Positions 51,942-61,397 of a stretch of DNA of 64,000 nucleotides are shown here, one piece after another. The notes below the pieces were generated by a model that searched no databases, was not told the origin of the DNA, and saw only the letters and a list, made by a program, of their open reading frames with translations. This DNA is from Herbaspirillum sp. RV1423 (GTDB taxonomy: Bacteria > Pseudomonadota > Gammaproteobacteria > Burkholderiales > Burkholderiaceae_D). Position 1 is the first letter of the stretch. Each line of letters starts with the position of its first letter. Location: the NCBI RefSeq assembly GCF_000577615.1, contig NZ_CBXX010000018.1, forward strand, positions 1 to 64,000. Direction: 5' to 3'. A program made the position numbers and the translations under genes.

Positions 51942-52832
51942 ATGCAACAAACCGAGAATTCTTACGTCAATATCGCTGCTTACAAGTTCATCACTTTCAA
52001 TGACACCGTAGAAAAACGGCCTGTGTTCTTGGAGTTTTGTCAAAAACACAATTTGCGCGGCACCGTCATCCTGAGCCCGGAAGGCATCAATTTGTTTCTG
52101 GCCGGAAAACGCGCGGCAATCGATGCTTTCCTGACATGGCTGCGCGCCGACGCCCGGTTTGCGGATATCGAAGTCAAGGAAAGCTATTCCGAGCATCAGC
52201 CGTTCAACCGCATGCTGGTCAAGCTGAAGGCCGAGATCATCACCATGAAGCATCCGCTGATCAAGCCCGAAGAAGGCCGCGCGCCTTTCGTCGAAGCAAC
52301 GACGCTCAAGCGCTGGCTGGACCAGGGACACGACGACGCCGGCCGTCCGGTGGTCATGGTCGATACGCGCAATGCCTTTGAAGTCGACGTCGGCACGTTC
52401 GAGAACACCATCGATTACCGCATCAGCAAGTTCACCGAATTCCCGCAAGTCATCGCCGACCACAAGGACGAGCTCAACGACAAGACCGTGGTCACCTTCT
52501 GCACCGGCGGCATCCGCTGCGAAAAGGCGGCGATCCACATGCAGAACATCGGCTACGACAGCGTCTACCAGCTCGAAGGCGGCATCCTCAAGTACTTCGA
52601 GGAAGTCGGCGGCGCGCACTACCAGGGCGACTGTTTCGTCTTCGATTACCGCACCGCGCTCAATCCGCAATTGCAGGAAACCGCGACCGCGCAATGCTTC
52701 GCCTGCCGCGCCGTGGTGACGCCGCGCGAGCAATTGTCGCCGGCTTACGTCCCGGGCAAATCCTGTCCGCACTGCGCGCCGGAGCTGGCGACTGCTGCGG
52801 CCGCTGCGCCGGTCGCAGGCGCCGCAGCCTGA
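51942..52832 (+). CDS. trhO: tRNA uridine(34) hydroxylase TrhO
   Basis: A 296-aa rhodanese-domain enzyme (YceA family) that hydroxylates U34 of certain tRNAs. The N-terminal part has [20 protein letters not shown]; the rhodanese loop is [20 protein letters not shown] with the active cysteine; ECFACR-like [13 protein letters not shown] and CPHC give a C-terminal cysteine group. The Ala/Pro-rich tail ([12 protein letters not shown]) is unremarkable. A TATAAT -10 lies about 33 bases before the ATG. Confidence 0.9.
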   Translation: MQQTENSYVNIAAYKFITFNDTVEKRPVFLEFCQKHNLRGTVILSPEGINLFLAGKRAAIDAFLTWLRADARFADIEVKESYSEHQPFNRMLVKLKAEIITMKHPLIKPEEGRAPFVEATTLKRWLDQGHDDAGRPVVMVDTRNAFEVDVGTFENTIDYRISKFTEFPQVIADHKDELNDKTVVTFCTGGIRCEKAAIHMQNIGYDSVYQLEGGILKYFEEVGGAHYQGDCFVFDYRTALNPQLQETATAQCFACRAVVTPREQLSPAYVPGKSCPHCAPELATAAAAAPVAGAAA

Positions 52833-52858
52833 TCCGGTTCGTCCGGCCAAACAAAAAA

Positions 52859-52883
52859 ACCACCGTCGTCCGGTGGTTTTTTT
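52859..52883. terminator. Rho-independent terminator after trhO
   Basis: ACCACCG pairs with CGGTGGT around TCGTC, flanked by a run of A before and seven T after. It can stop transcription from both trhO and the convergent flavoprotein gene. Confidence 0.88.
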
Positions 52884-52928
52884 GCATGGGGAGGGTGAAA
52901 CGACTGCACGGGGAGAAACCGATCTGAC

Positions 52929-53504
52929 TTACTTCCTGAACTGGGCCGCGGTTTCCGCAACGCGCTTGCCGAACAGCTTGGCGGTCTCCAGATCGCCCGG
53001 CAGCGGGCCTTCTTCCGGCGACGAATCCGACGGGCTTTGCGCCATCAGGCCGGAGAACGAACCGACGAAGTTGATATCGTTGCGCTGCGCCGCCTTGGAG
53101 TTGGCAGGCATCATGCCGGTGCCGACCCAGATCATGCTGTGCTGCATGCCCAGCGTGAACAGATAGTGCAGGGTCGACAGCTTGTCGCCGTTCATGGTCG
53201 CCGAATTGGTGAAGGCGGCGCCGATCTTGTCTTTCCATTGTTGCGTGAACCACGGCTTGGAGCTGGCGTCGGCAAATTTCTTGAATTGCCAGGACACGGT
53301 GCCCATATAGGTCGGCGAACCGAAAATGATGGCGTCGGCGGCTGCCAGCGTAGCCCAGTCGGCGTCGGCGATGTTGCCTTCGGCGTTGATGGCGATGAGC
53401 TCGACGGATGCGCCGGCGGCGGATGCAGCGCCGGCCTGGACGGCTTCGGCCTGCTTCTTGGTATGGCCGTAGCCGGAGTGATAAACGATGGCGACTTTGC
53501 TCAT
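52929..53504 (-). CDS. Flavodoxin-fold NAD(P)H-dependent oxidoreductase (WrbA-like)
   Basis: A 191-aa flavodoxin-like protein. The FMN phosphate loop is VYHSGYGHTKKQAEAV at the N-terminus; GSPTYMGTVSWQFKKF and FTNSATMNGDKLSTLHYLF match WrbA-type quinone reductases. It probably carries out two-electron reduction of quinones. The start at 53504 (MSKVAIVYH) has a usable ribosome site; longer frames up to 53645 do not match. It is divergent from a LysR remnant at 53715, and genes of this kind are often next to a LysR regulator. Confidence 0.85.
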   Translation of the reverse strand: MSKVAIVYHSGYGHTKKQAEAVQAGAASAAGASVELIAINAEGNIADADWATLAAADAIIFGSPTYMGTVSWQFKKFADASSKPWFTQQWKDKIGAAFTNSATMNGDKLSTLHYLFTLGMQHSMIWVGTGMMPANSKAAQRNDINFVGSFSGLMAQSPSDSSPEEGPLPGDLETAKLFGKRVAETAAQFRK

Positions 53505-53714
53505 GTTGGTTTCCTTGTTGGATGGGATGGACTGACGGGAAAACGCGCGAACGCTTGCTGCATCGGGGAGGATAGCGCTCTTGCCTCCGCCGCGCGCCGC
53601 GTTCACACAAATTTTCTGGTGCCGGACTACACTATATCGCCTCAATCGGGATGGAATAAGCCCACGGATTTAAACATATCGTTCAGAAAATTTAAACAAT
53701 CGCGCCCGACCTCC

Positions 53715-53846
53715 ATGAACCTGACGCTGGAATCCTTGCAAATACTGGACATAATCGACCGCAAGGACAGTTTCGCCGCTGCCGCGGTGGTGCAATTGTC
53801 GCAACCGGAAATCCAGCGCTCGCTGCTGAACACCGCCCCGACATGA
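53715..53846 (+). pseudogene. Truncated LysR-type regulator (N-terminal fragment)
   Basis: A 43-codon frame whose start, MNLTLESLQILDIIDRKDSF, followed by AAAAVV, is the first helix pair of a LysR winged-helix domain of the LTLEALQVLDAI..KGSFAAAA type. After about 26 residues the match ends; the frame then runs to a TGA that overlaps the gluQ ATG (ATGA). Effector domain and most of the DNA-binding domain are gone. It probably once encoded the regulator of the divergent flavoprotein gene. It may now be translated as a short leader coupled to gluQ. Confidence 0.65.
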
Positions 53847-54739
53847 CGACACATTACATCGGCCGGTTCGCCCCCTCCCCCTCCGGTCCGCTGCATGCCG
53901 GTTCGCTGGCGGCGGCGATGGCCAGTTACCTCGACGCACGCACACACGGCGGACGCTGGCTGCTGCGCATCGAAGACATCGACGAGGCGCGCACCGTCGC
54001 CGGTGCGGCGCAGGACATCGAGACCGCGCTGCACACGCTGGGCATGCGCTGGGATGGCCCGGTGCTGGTGCAAAGCCATCGCCGACAGCATTACCGCGAT
54101 GCCTGCGACAAGCTCGGCGATCATGTCTATCCCTGCGGCTGCACACGCAAGGAAATCGCCGATTCGCGGCTGGGCGTGGCCGCCGACGGCGCCGCCATCT
54201 ATCCCGGCACCTGCCGCAACGGACTGGCGCCGGGCAAGACTGCGGGCGCGTTGCGCGTGCGCGTTCCCGATCCTGGGCAGGAAATGGAACAAATCGGTTT
54301 CATGGATCGCTGGCTGGGTTGGCAAAGCCAGCATCTGGCCAGCGAAGTGGGCGATTTCGTGCTCAAACGCGCCGACGGCTTCTGGGCCTATCAACTGGCA
54401 GTGGTGGTCGACGATGCCGAGCAGGGCGTGACGCACATCGTGCGCGGCGCCGATCTGCTGGATTCGACGGCGCGCCAGATTTACCTGCAGCACTTGCTCG
54501 GCTATCCGACGCCGACTTATCTGCATGTGCCGCTGGTGCGCCATACGGACGGCGAAAAGCTATCGAAGCAGAATGGCGCGCAGGCGCTGGATCTGGCGCA
54601 TCCGTTGCATGAATTGCACAAGGCGGCGGCGTTTCTGGGTCTGGAAATGAAAACGGCGACCGATGTCGCCGCATTCTGGGAACAGGCGCTGCCTGCATGG
54701 CGGCGCCGGTTGGAGGGTCTCAGGGCCGGTTCGCCTTAA
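53843..54739 (+). CDS. gluQ: Glutamyl-Q tRNA(Asp) synthetase
   Basis: A 298-aa GluRS paralog without an anticodon domain; it attaches glutamate to queuosine in tRNA(Asp). The ATP motif is GRFAPSPSGPLHAGSLAAAM (HIGH variant HAGS) and the second is GEKLSKQNGAQALD. Zinc-type cysteines occur in YPCGCTRKE and TCRNG. Length is that of the family. Its ATG overlaps the LysR fragment stop, and it ends 4 bases before the convergent helicase gene. Confidence 0.92.
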   Translation: MTTHYIGRFAPSPSGPLHAGSLAAAMASYLDARTHGGRWLLRIEDIDEARTVAGAAQDIETALHTLGMRWDGPVLVQSHRRQHYRDACDKLGDHVYPCGCTRKEIADSRLGVAADGAAIYPGTCRNGLAPGKTAGALRVRVPDPGQEMEQIGFMDRWLGWQSQHLASEVGDFVLKRADGFWAYQLAVVVDDAEQGVTHIVRGADLLDSTARQIYLQHLLGYPTPTYLHVPLVRHTDGEKLSKQNGAQALDLAHPLHELHKAAAFLGLEMKTATDVAAFWEQALPAWRRRLEGLRAGSP

Positions 54740-54743
54740 CGCC

Positions 54744-56231
54744 TTAGCGTTTGGGCACACCGCCCAGCAATGCCGCCACTTTGTGTTTCGGCGGCTTGCT
54801 ACTCGCAGGCTTGACTGCGGCCTCGAGCGGCGCAGGCGCGGCTGCCGGCTCGTAAGGCTTGAGGAACCATGGATCGACCTTTTCCTTGCGCGACGATGCG
54901 CCGCTGCCGGTGCGACCGTAGGACTGGGTATCGCGGCGTACGCTGGAGCGTTCGCCATCGCGCTCGCCACGGCTGCTGCGCTCACCGCCGCGTTCGCCAC
55001 GTTCGCTGCTGCGTTCTACACGTTCTCCACGCTCGCCGCGCTGGCGCGGCACGAAGCCAGCCAGTTCGGAACGCACAAACTTCATCTTGATCAACTTTTC
55101 GATGTCGACCAGCAAACGCTCGTCCTTGTCGGAGTAGAGCGAGATCGCATCGCCCGACGCGCCCGCGCGGCCGGTGCGGCCGATGCGATGGACATAATCT
55201 TCAGCGTTGTATGGCAGATCGACGTTGATCACGCACGGCAGGTCGGTGATGTCCAGCCCGCGCGCGGCGACGTCGGTCGCCACCAGCACTTCGATCTGAC
55301 CCTGCTTGAAGGCTTCCAGCGCGGCCATGCGCTCGCCCTGCGATTTGTCGCCGTGGATCGCGGAGGCGTTGACGCCGTCGTTTTCCAGTTGGCGCGCCAG
55401 TTTGGAGGCGCCGATCTTGGTGTTGGAAAACACAATCACCTGCTTCAACTGACGTTCGCGGATGATATGGGCGACGGCTTCGCTCTTGGCGTCTTCGTTG
55501 ACCTTATAGATCGTCTGCGTCACGCGCTCGGCGGTGGCGTTGCTGCGCGCCACTTCGATGGTGACCGGGTTGTTCTGGAAACTCGCGGCCAGCTTCTTGA
55601 TTTCCGGCGAGAAGGTCGCGGAAAACATCAGGTTCTGGCGCTGCTTGGGCAGCAGGTTGATGATGCGTTGCAGGTCCGGCAGGAAGCCCATGTCGAGCAT
55701 GCGGTCGGCTTCGTCCATGACCAGGATCTGGGTCTGCGACAGGTTGACGGTCTTTTGCTGGACGTGGTCGAGCAAGCGGCCCGGCGTGGCGATGACGATC
55801 TCGACGCCGGCGCGCAGGGTGGCGGTTTGCGGCGCCATGTCGACGCCGCCGAACACCACGGTCGAGCGCAGCGGCGTGAAGCGCGAATAGGCCTTGACGT
55901 TTTCGGCGACCTGGTCGGCCAGCTCGCGCGTGGGCGTCAGGATCAGTGCGCGCACCGGATGGCGCGCCGGCGACATGCTGGCGCTGGCATGCGCCAGCAA
56001 CAACTGGATGATCGGCAATGAAAAGCCGGCGGTCTTGCCGGTGCCGGTCTGCGCCGCGCCCATGACGTCGCGCCCCTGCAGCACGACCGGAATCGCCTGC
56101 ACCTGGATCGGCGTCGGATGCGTGTACCCCTGCGCCGACAGCGCTTTCAGGATATCGGGAGACAGGCCGAAGTCCTCGAAGCGGACGGCAGTCGTTTCTG
56201 GTGTTGCGGTTTCGGGCAATTGCTCAGGCAT
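54744..56231 (-). CDS. rhlE: DEAD-box RNA helicase, RhlE type
   Basis: A 495-aa ATP-dependent RNA helicase. Q motif FEDFGLSPDILKAL, motif I AQTGTGKT, motif II DEAD (LVMDEADRMLD), motif III SAT and motif VI HRIGRTGR are all present. The C-terminal tail (about residues 385-495) is Arg/Glu/Ser/Gly-rich with repeated GERGERVERSSERGER-like stretches, expected to bind RNA. The start at 56231 (MPEQLPET) leaves a normal N-terminus; no strong ribosome site is seen. The 339 bases upstream, to the end of the FAH gene, hold no gene and form a long leader or promoter region. Confidence 0.9.
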   Translation of the reverse strand: MPEQLPETATPETTAVRFEDFGLSPDILKALSAQGYTHPTPIQVQAIPVVLQGRDVMGAAQTGTGKTAGFSLPIIQLLLAHASASMSPARHPVRALILTPTRELADQVAENVKAYSRFTPLRSTVVFGGVDMAPQTATLRAGVEIVIATPGRLLDHVQQKTVNLSQTQILVMDEADRMLDMGFLPDLQRIINLLPKQRQNLMFSATFSPEIKKLAASFQNNPVTIEVARSNATAERVTQTIYKVNEDAKSEAVAHIIRERQLKQVIVFSNTKIGASKLARQLENDGVNASAIHGDKSQGERMAALEAFKQGQIEVLVATDVAARGLDITDLPCVINVDLPYNAEDYVHRIGRTGRAGASGDAISLYSDKDERLLVDIEKLIKMKFVRSELAGFVPRQRGERGERVERSSERGERGGERSSRGERDGERSSVRRDTQSYGRTGSGASSRKEKVDPWFLKPYEPAAAPAPLEAAVKPASSKPPKHKVAALLGGVPKR

Positions 56232-56530
56232 GGTCAGGGGGGTGTCCTCAGGCAAACCCCGCGTGAGTCGACACAATGTTCTGCATGGCAGATTGCGGCT
56301 GACACATTCGCGAAGAAGCGCTGTTGCTTTCAGTAATAACGGATGTTTGACATATCGCGCGACGCCGATCATGCAAGAAACCATGCAAGAAGAACAGGAG
56401 GCTCGCGTCAGGAAATTGCCGGCAGGAAATCGCCCGGCAAACCGCTATTATACGCCGCCCGGCCATTTGACTTCATGACAGTTTAATGTCGCCGGGCGCG
56501 GCGATGACAAAACGACAATAAAGCCGTTAT

Positions 56531-56553
56531 GCCGCTCCGGGAGGCGGAGCGGC
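56531..56553 (-). terminator. Hairpin after the FAH gene
   Basis: GCCGCTCC pairs with GGAGCGGC around a 7-base loop, 18 bases beyond the stop of the minus-strand FAH hydrolase gene. A T-rich stretch on the minus strand follows a few bases later. Likely a terminator. Confidence 0.5.
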
Positions 56554-56570
56554 GCCCTCATAGGGAAAAA

Positions 56571-57254
56571 TCAGGCAATCGTGACGTTCAGATCGACCAG
56601 GCCGTCCACGTGGCCGTGCAGCTTGTCGCCCCTCACCACCGCGCCGACGCCTTCCGGCGTGCCGGTATAGATCAGGTCGCCGGGAAACAGCTCGACCAGT
56701 CCGGACAGATAGGAAATGGTCTCCGCCACGTTCCAGATCAGGTCCGACAAATCGCCCTGCTGACGCACCTCGCCGTTGACCTTGAGCCAGATCGCACCCT
56801 TGTCGGGATGGCCGATCTGCGACACCGGCAGCAGCGGCGCGCACGGCGCGGAATGGTCGAAACCCTTGCCCATGTCCCACGGACGCGCCAGTTTCTTGGC
56901 TTCGCCCTGCAGGTCGCGGCGCGTCATGTCGAGGCCGACGGCATAGCCGAACACCAGGTCCAGCGCCTGGTCCGCCGGCACGTCGCGGCCGCCCTTGCCC
57001 AGCGCGACGACCAATTCGATCTCGTGCTGATAATCGTTGGTCTTGCTCGGATACGGCACGGCGCTGTCGGTCGGCACGATCGTGTCGGTCGGCTTCATGA
57101 AGAAAAACGGCGGTTCACGATTGGGATCGTGACCCATTTCGCGTGCGTGGGCGGCGTAATTGCGGCCGACGCAATAGATGCGGCGCACCGGGAACGGATC
57201 GCCGCCGACGACCGGTACGGTGGTGATGGCGGGAACGGGTATGGCGTAGGACAT
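56571..57254 (-). CDS. Fumarylacetoacetate hydrolase-family protein (fumarylpyruvate hydrolase-like)
   Basis: A 227-aa FAH-fold enzyme. IYCVGRNYAAHAREMGHDPN and PPFFFMKPTDTIV at the N-terminus, HEIELVVALGKGG with the metal-binding Glu residues, FGYAVGLDMTRRDLQ and FPGDLIYTGTPEGVGAV are the family landmarks. It follows the fumarylpyruvate hydrolase (NagK) branch, which ends gentisate or homogentisate breakdown, but no ring-cleavage genes are adjacent, so the substrate is not certain. Start at 57254 (MSYAIPVP) has CGGAG upstream. Confidence 0.82.
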   Translation of the reverse strand: MSYAIPVPAITTVPVVGGDPFPVRRIYCVGRNYAAHAREMGHDPNREPPFFFMKPTDTIVPTDSAVPYPSKTNDYQHEIELVVALGKGGRDVPADQALDLVFGYAVGLDMTRRDLQGEAKKLARPWDMGKGFDHSAPCAPLLPVSQIGHPDKGAIWLKVNGEVRQQGDLSDLIWNVAETISYLSGLVELFPGDLIYTGTPEGVGAVVRGDKLHGHVDGLVDLNVTIA

Positions 57255-57438
57255 GCTGGAACTCCGGCTGTATGAGTATTGTGGATACTGTTGAATGTGC
57301 GTTCGGGCCATGGGAGTGTAAAAGAAAAAACCCGCCCGTGCAGGCGGCCCGCGGGAAATTCCGACATGACAGAGGATTTTTTGTGTAGCATCGTCAGACT
57401 TGACGCTTTCTCACGATCCCGCACCTCGACACCAGCTT

Positions 57439-59244
57439 ATGCGCCCCAATCAACAAAATCCTGCCGTTGCCGCACAAATCCAGCAAGCAGTCGCCCTGCA
57501 CCAACGCGGCGACCTCGACGGCGCCGAAACTCTCTACAAAAAAGTGTTGGCCAAGACACCTCGCCATTTTCAGGCTTTGTATCTGCTGGGCATGCTGGAA
57601 CTGCATCGCGACAATCGTCCGGCGGCGCTTGAGCTGATCGATGGCGCGCTGAAAATCAACCCGACCCATGTCGACGCGCAATTCGACCGCGCCACCATAT
57701 TGGAAGACATGGAACGCGACGCCGAAGCGCTGCGCGGCTACGACCTGGTGTTGGCGCTGAAACCCGATTTCGCCGACGCGCTGTTCCGGCGCGGCAATGT
57801 GCTGCGCAAGATGGAGCGCCTGATGGAGGCGCTGGATTGCTACAAGCGCGTGCTGGCGAGCAAACCCGACCACGCCGAAGCCTGGTTCAAGCAGGGAAAT
57901 ACCTTGCACGACCTCGACCGCATCGACGAAGCCCTGGCATCGTACGAACGCGCCGTCGCCGTCGCGCCGGAATATCCGGAAGCGCTATTCAACCTCGGCA
58001 ATACGCAAAAGGACCTGGATCTTTTCGAAGATGCCCTGGCCACCTACGAAAAAGCCCTGGCAATCGAACCGGACTTCGCGGAAGCCATCGCCAACCACGC
58101 TTATGTCCTGTATGCGCTCAATCGCCTCGACCAGGCGCTGGCAGGCTACGACCGCGCTCTGGCGCTGATGCCGGAAGACACCGGAACGCTGTTCAACCGC
58201 GGTTCGACGCTGGAAGACATGCAGCGCTACGGCGAAGCGATCGAGAGCTATGCCAAAGCCCAGGAAATCGACCCGGATTTCGTCTCCGCGCACTGGAACG
58301 AAAGCCTGTGCCGACTGCGCCTGGGCGACTTCGACGCCGGCTGGCCCAAGTATGAACAGCGCTGGGAAACCGAACAGTTGCAGGAACATCGCCGCCGCTT
58401 CTCGCAACCGCTATGGCTGGGCAAGGAGTCGCTGCTGGGCAAGACCATCCTGCTGCATGCGGAACAAGGCTTCGGCGACACGCTGCAATTCGCCCGCTAC
58501 GTCCCGTTGATCGTCGCCCGGGGCGCGCGCGTGATCCTGGAAGTGCAGGCGCCGCTGAAAACCCTGATGGCGCAGATCAAGGGCGTCAGTACCGTCATCC
58601 GCGCCGGCGAACCGCTGCCGCCATTCGATTTCCATTGCCCATTGATCAGCCTGCCGCTGGCCTGCTCAACCATTTCCGTGCAAGACATCCCGACCCAGCG
58701 ATACCTGTGGGCGGATGCCGCCAAATCGGCCGACTGGCAAAGCCGTCTCGGCCCGAAAAACAAGTTGCGCGTCGGCCTGGTCTGGTCGGGCAATCCGCGC
58801 GCCGACAACCCGGCGGCGCGCCGTCTCGACGCCCTGCGCTCGATGCCGTTCGCAACGCTGGCGCCGCTGGTGGAAAACGACGCGGTGGAGTTCCATTCGC
58901 TGCAAGTGGGAGACAATGCCGTCTCGCAATTGAAAACCCATCCGCTCGGCCGCCTGGTTGCGGATCATGCGCGCGACCTCCGCGATTTCGCCGACACCGC
59001 CGCCCTGATCGACAATCTCGACCTGGTGATCTCGGTGGACACCGCCGTGGCCCATCTGGCCGGCTCGCTGGGCAAGCCGGTCTGGCTGCTCAATCGATAC
59101 AACACCTGCTGGCGCTGGCTGCTGGAGCGCACCGACTCGCCGTGGTATCCGAGCATGCGGATCTTCCGCCAAGACAAACTCGGCGACTGGAGCAATGTCA
59201 TCAGCGATGTACAGAACGCACTGCGTCAAACCGTACAACACTAA
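57439..59244 (+). CDS. TPR protein with C-terminal GT9-like domain
   Basis: A 601-aa protein. Residues about 10-290 form eight or nine tetratricopeptide repeats, each with the A/G-L-x2-Y-D/E-x-A-L pattern (ALRGYDLVLALKPDFADALF, ALASYERAVAVAPEYPEALF, ALAGYDRALALMPEDTGTLF). Residues about 300-595 form a glycosyltransferase-like domain (LLHAEQGFGDTLQFARYVPL, VGLVWSGNPRADN, DLVISVDTAVAHLAGSLGKP). Proteins of this kind are often linked to flagellar or surface glycosylation, though many are unassigned. The start is uncertain: 57439 gives a plausible N-terminus, a TTG at 57400 would add 13 residues. Confidence 0.8.
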   Translation: MRPNQQNPAVAAQIQQAVALHQRGDLDGAETLYKKVLAKTPRHFQALYLLGMLELHRDNRPAALELIDGALKINPTHVDAQFDRATILEDMERDAEALRGYDLVLALKPDFADALFRRGNVLRKMERLMEALDCYKRVLASKPDHAEAWFKQGNTLHDLDRIDEALASYERAVAVAPEYPEALFNLGNTQKDLDLFEDALATYEKALAIEPDFAEAIANHAYVLYALNRLDQALAGYDRALALMPEDTGTLFNRGSTLEDMQRYGEAIESYAKAQEIDPDFVSAHWNESLCRLRLGDFDAGWPKYEQRWETEQLQEHRRRFSQPLWLGKESLLGKTILLHAEQGFGDTLQFARYVPLIVARGARVILEVQAPLKTLMAQIKGVSTVIRAGEPLPPFDFHCPLISLPLACSTISVQDIPTQRYLWADAAKSADWQSRLGPKNKLRVGLVWSGNPRADNPAARRLDALRSMPFATLAPLVENDAVEFHSLQVGDNAVSQLKTHPLGRLVADHARDLRDFADTAALIDNLDLVISVDTAVAHLAGSLGKPVWLLNRYNTCWRWLLERTDSPWYPSMRIFRQDKLGDWSNVISDVQNALRQTVQH

Positions 59245-59260
59245 TGCAGCACTAAACCGA

Positions 59261-59290
59261 AACGCCCGACGATGTATCGCCGGGCGTTTT
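59261..59290. terminator. Terminator between the TPR protein and lactonase genes
   Basis: AACGCCCG pairs with CGGGCGTT, with an inner CGAT/ATCG extension, followed by a T run. It lies between convergent genes and should work in both directions. Confidence 0.85.
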
Positions 59291-59318
59291 TCATTCCGCT
59301 TGCAATGCCTTGCCAGAC

Positions 59319-60200
59319 TTATCCGGCAAAACGCACCTCCTGCAAGCCGCGCAAGCCGTCCAGCTCGACCGCGAACAATCCTCCCGCCGCGGGTTCCTCC
59401 TGACGCTGACGCGCATTCATGCCCTCGTGCGCGGTCGTCACATACAAGGTATTCAGGCCGACGCCGCCAAAAGCCGGACAACTCGGTTGCGACACCGGCA
59501 CCGCAACGATGCGATCCATCAGCCCGTCGGGCGCGTAGCGCACCACGCGCGCGCCGCCCCATTGCGCGTTCCAGAGATAACCCTGGCTGTCGATGGCCGA
59601 ACCGTCCGGACTGCCTTTTTCGTCGTGCAGATCGACGAACAGGCGCTGCGCGCCGATCGCGCCGGTGACCGGATCGTAGTCGCAGCACATGATCTGCTCC
59701 TGCATGGTGTCGCAGTAATACATGCGCAAGCCGTCCGGACTGAAACAGATGCTGTTGGAAATCGCCACGCCGGGCAGAGGCAGGCGCTCCAGGCTGAGGT
59801 CCTGATTGAGGCGGTAGAAACTGCCGATCGGCGCGCGCCCACTGTCCTCGTTGAGGGTGCCGAACACGAAACGTCCCTGGCGATCGCAGCGACCATCGTT
59901 CAAGCGCGTGCCCGACAAATCCTCTTCGACGTTGCAGATCGGCGTGAGCTCGCCGCTATCCAGATCGCAAAACGCCAGACGCGAAGCGAGGCCGATCAGC
60001 AGGCGATTGGTTTGCGCGGTCAGCGCGAACACCGACAAGCGTTCCGGCATGTCCCAACTGCGCGTGATGCGCGTACCCGGATGATGGTTCCAGAGTCTGC
60101 CGCCCTGAATATCGGTCCAGAATACCGACTGCGTCCTGTCGCACCAGATCGCGCATTCGCCGAGTTCATGTCTGCCGTCAACGATCAGGCTTGCTTGCAT
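59319..60200 (-). CDS. SMP-30/gluconolactonase-family sugar lactonase
   Basis: A 293-aa six-bladed propeller that opens aldonolactones. Metal-binding residues lie in ELGECAIW (Glu), RLNDGRCD (Asn/Asp) and GSPDGSAID (Asp). DGRCDRQGRFVFGT and NSICFSPDGLRMYYCDT match L-arabinonolactonase/gluconolactonase enzymes. With the dehydrogenase and dehydratase genes nearby it fits oxidation of L-arabinose or D-galactose: lactone to aldonate. It is divergent from the LysR gene with 183 bases between them. The start has GGAG 9 bases upstream. Confidence 0.85.
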   Translation of the reverse strand: MQASLIVDGRHELGECAIWCDRTQSVFWTDIQGGRLWNHHPGTRITRSWDMPERLSVFALTAQTNRLLIGLASRLAFCDLDSGELTPICNVEEDLSGTRLNDGRCDRQGRFVFGTLNEDSGRAPIGSFYRLNQDLSLERLPLPGVAISNSICFSPDGLRMYYCDTMQEQIMCCDYDPVTGAIGAQRLFVDLHDEKGSPDGSAIDSQGYLWNAQWGGARVVRYAPDGLMDRIVAVPVSQPSCPAFGGVGLNTLYVTTAHEGMNARQRQEEPAAGGLFAVELDGLRGLQEVRFAG

Positions 60201-60347
60201 GGGTTGTCATCTCCGTGATGGGTTTCCTGGAACTTTAAACAAAAAAGGAACGCACTTGTCCTTTTCCGGTGCCGACGGCCCGTCAATGCTAAGGATTATT
60301 GACATGCATTTCCAGTGAAATATTTGCCTGATCCGATACCCGATTTG

Positions 60348-60364
60348 ATATCATCGCCAGATAT
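60348..60364. promoter_or_regulatory. LysR-type operator candidate ATATC-N7-GATAT
   Basis: An inverted repeat of the T-N11-A type in the intergenic region between the divergent lactonase and LysR genes, 20 bases before the LysR start. Position and shape fit the regulator's own operator. Not proven. Confidence 0.4.
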
Positions 60365-60383
60365 AAAAAAGAGGTGGAGACAA

Positions 60384-61325
60384 ATGAAAAACAGCGACCC
60401 CAACTGGTTCCTGCGCGCGCGCCTGAAAACGCGGCAATTGCTGCTGCTGATCGCCCTCGACGACGAACGCAACATCCATCGCGCCGCCGGCGAACTCAAC
60501 ATGACGCAACCGGCCGCATCCAAACAATTGAAAGACCTGGAAGACACGCTGGGCGTCACGCTGTTCGACCGGCTGCCGCGCGGCATGCGGCCGACCATCT
60601 ATGGCGAGGCGATGATCCGCCATTCGCGCATGGCCCTGACCAGCCTGTCGAAGGCGCACGAAGACATCGTCGCGCTCAAGTCCGGCCTGTCCGGCCAGGT
60701 CGATGTCGGCGTCATCCTGTCGCCCGGCTTGTCGCTGATTCCCCCGGCGATTGCCCGCGTCAAGGAACATTCGCCGATGCTGCGCATCGGCGTCGAAGTC
60801 GAAAGCAGCAACATCCTGCTGGCGCGCCTGCTGCATGGCGAGCTCGACTTCCTGGTGGCGCGCATCCTCGACGAAGAAAATAGCCGCAACCTGCACTACG
60901 AAGAACTGTCGGACGAACCGATCTGCGCCGTCGCACGCGTCGGCCATCCTTTGCATGCCGCCAAAAACCTGACGCTGCAAGACATCGTCGACCAACCCTG
61001 GATCATGGCGCCCAAGGGCAGCATCCTGCGCAGCCGCTGCGACCTGATGTTCCGCAAGAACGGCCTGACGCCGCCGGCCAACGTGGTCGACACCACCGCG
61101 ATCCTGGTCATCACCAGCCTGCTGCAGCAAACCGATTTCCTGTACGCGATGCCGACCGAAGTCGCGCGCTATTACGCCCAGGCGCGCCTGATGGACCTGC
61201 TGCCGATCGAACTGCCGTGCAAGATGGACGGTTTCGGCATCATCACGCGCCGCGATCACCTGCTGTCGCCGGGGGCGGTGATCCTGCAGGAGGCGATTCG
61301 GGATGTGGCGAAGACGATTTATTGA
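60384..61325 (+). CDS. LysR-type regulator of the sugar oxidation locus
   Basis: A 313-aa regulator. The winged-helix domain is RLKTRQLLLLIALDDERNIH with RAAGELNMTQPAASKQLKDL (residues about 14-55), and the effector domain spans about 95-300. It resembles GbpR-like regulators of galactose/arabinose use. The start at 60384 (MKNSDPNWF) has GAGGTGGAG upstream; the ATG-less extension to 60315 is unlikely. It sits between the divergent lactonase gene and the convergent dehydrogenase gene and probably controls both transcription units. Confidence 0.87.
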   Translation: MKNSDPNWFLRARLKTRQLLLLIALDDERNIHRAAGELNMTQPAASKQLKDLEDTLGVTLFDRLPRGMRPTIYGEAMIRHSRMALTSLSKAHEDIVALKSGLSGQVDVGVILSPGLSLIPPAIARVKEHSPMLRIGVEVESSNILLARLLHGELDFLVARILDEENSRNLHYEELSDEPICAVARVGHPLHAAKNLTLQDIVDQPWIMAPKGSILRSRCDLMFRKNGLTPPANVVDTTAILVITSLLQQTDFLYAMPTEVARYYAQARLMDLLPIELPCKMDGFGIITRRDHLLSPGAVILQEAIRDVAKTIY

Positions 61326-61345
61326 ACAGGGAAAAGTGCAGCCGT

Positions 61346-61378
61346 AAAAAGAGCGAGACAAAAGCCTCGCTCTTTTTT
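61346..61378 (+). terminator. Rho-independent terminator after lysR
   Basis: AAAAAGAGCGAG pairs with CTCGCTCTTTTTT around ACAAAAGC, ending in a T run, 20 bases past the LysR stop. Confidence 0.85.
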
Positions 61379-61397
61379 ATTCCTTCAATAACGTCAC

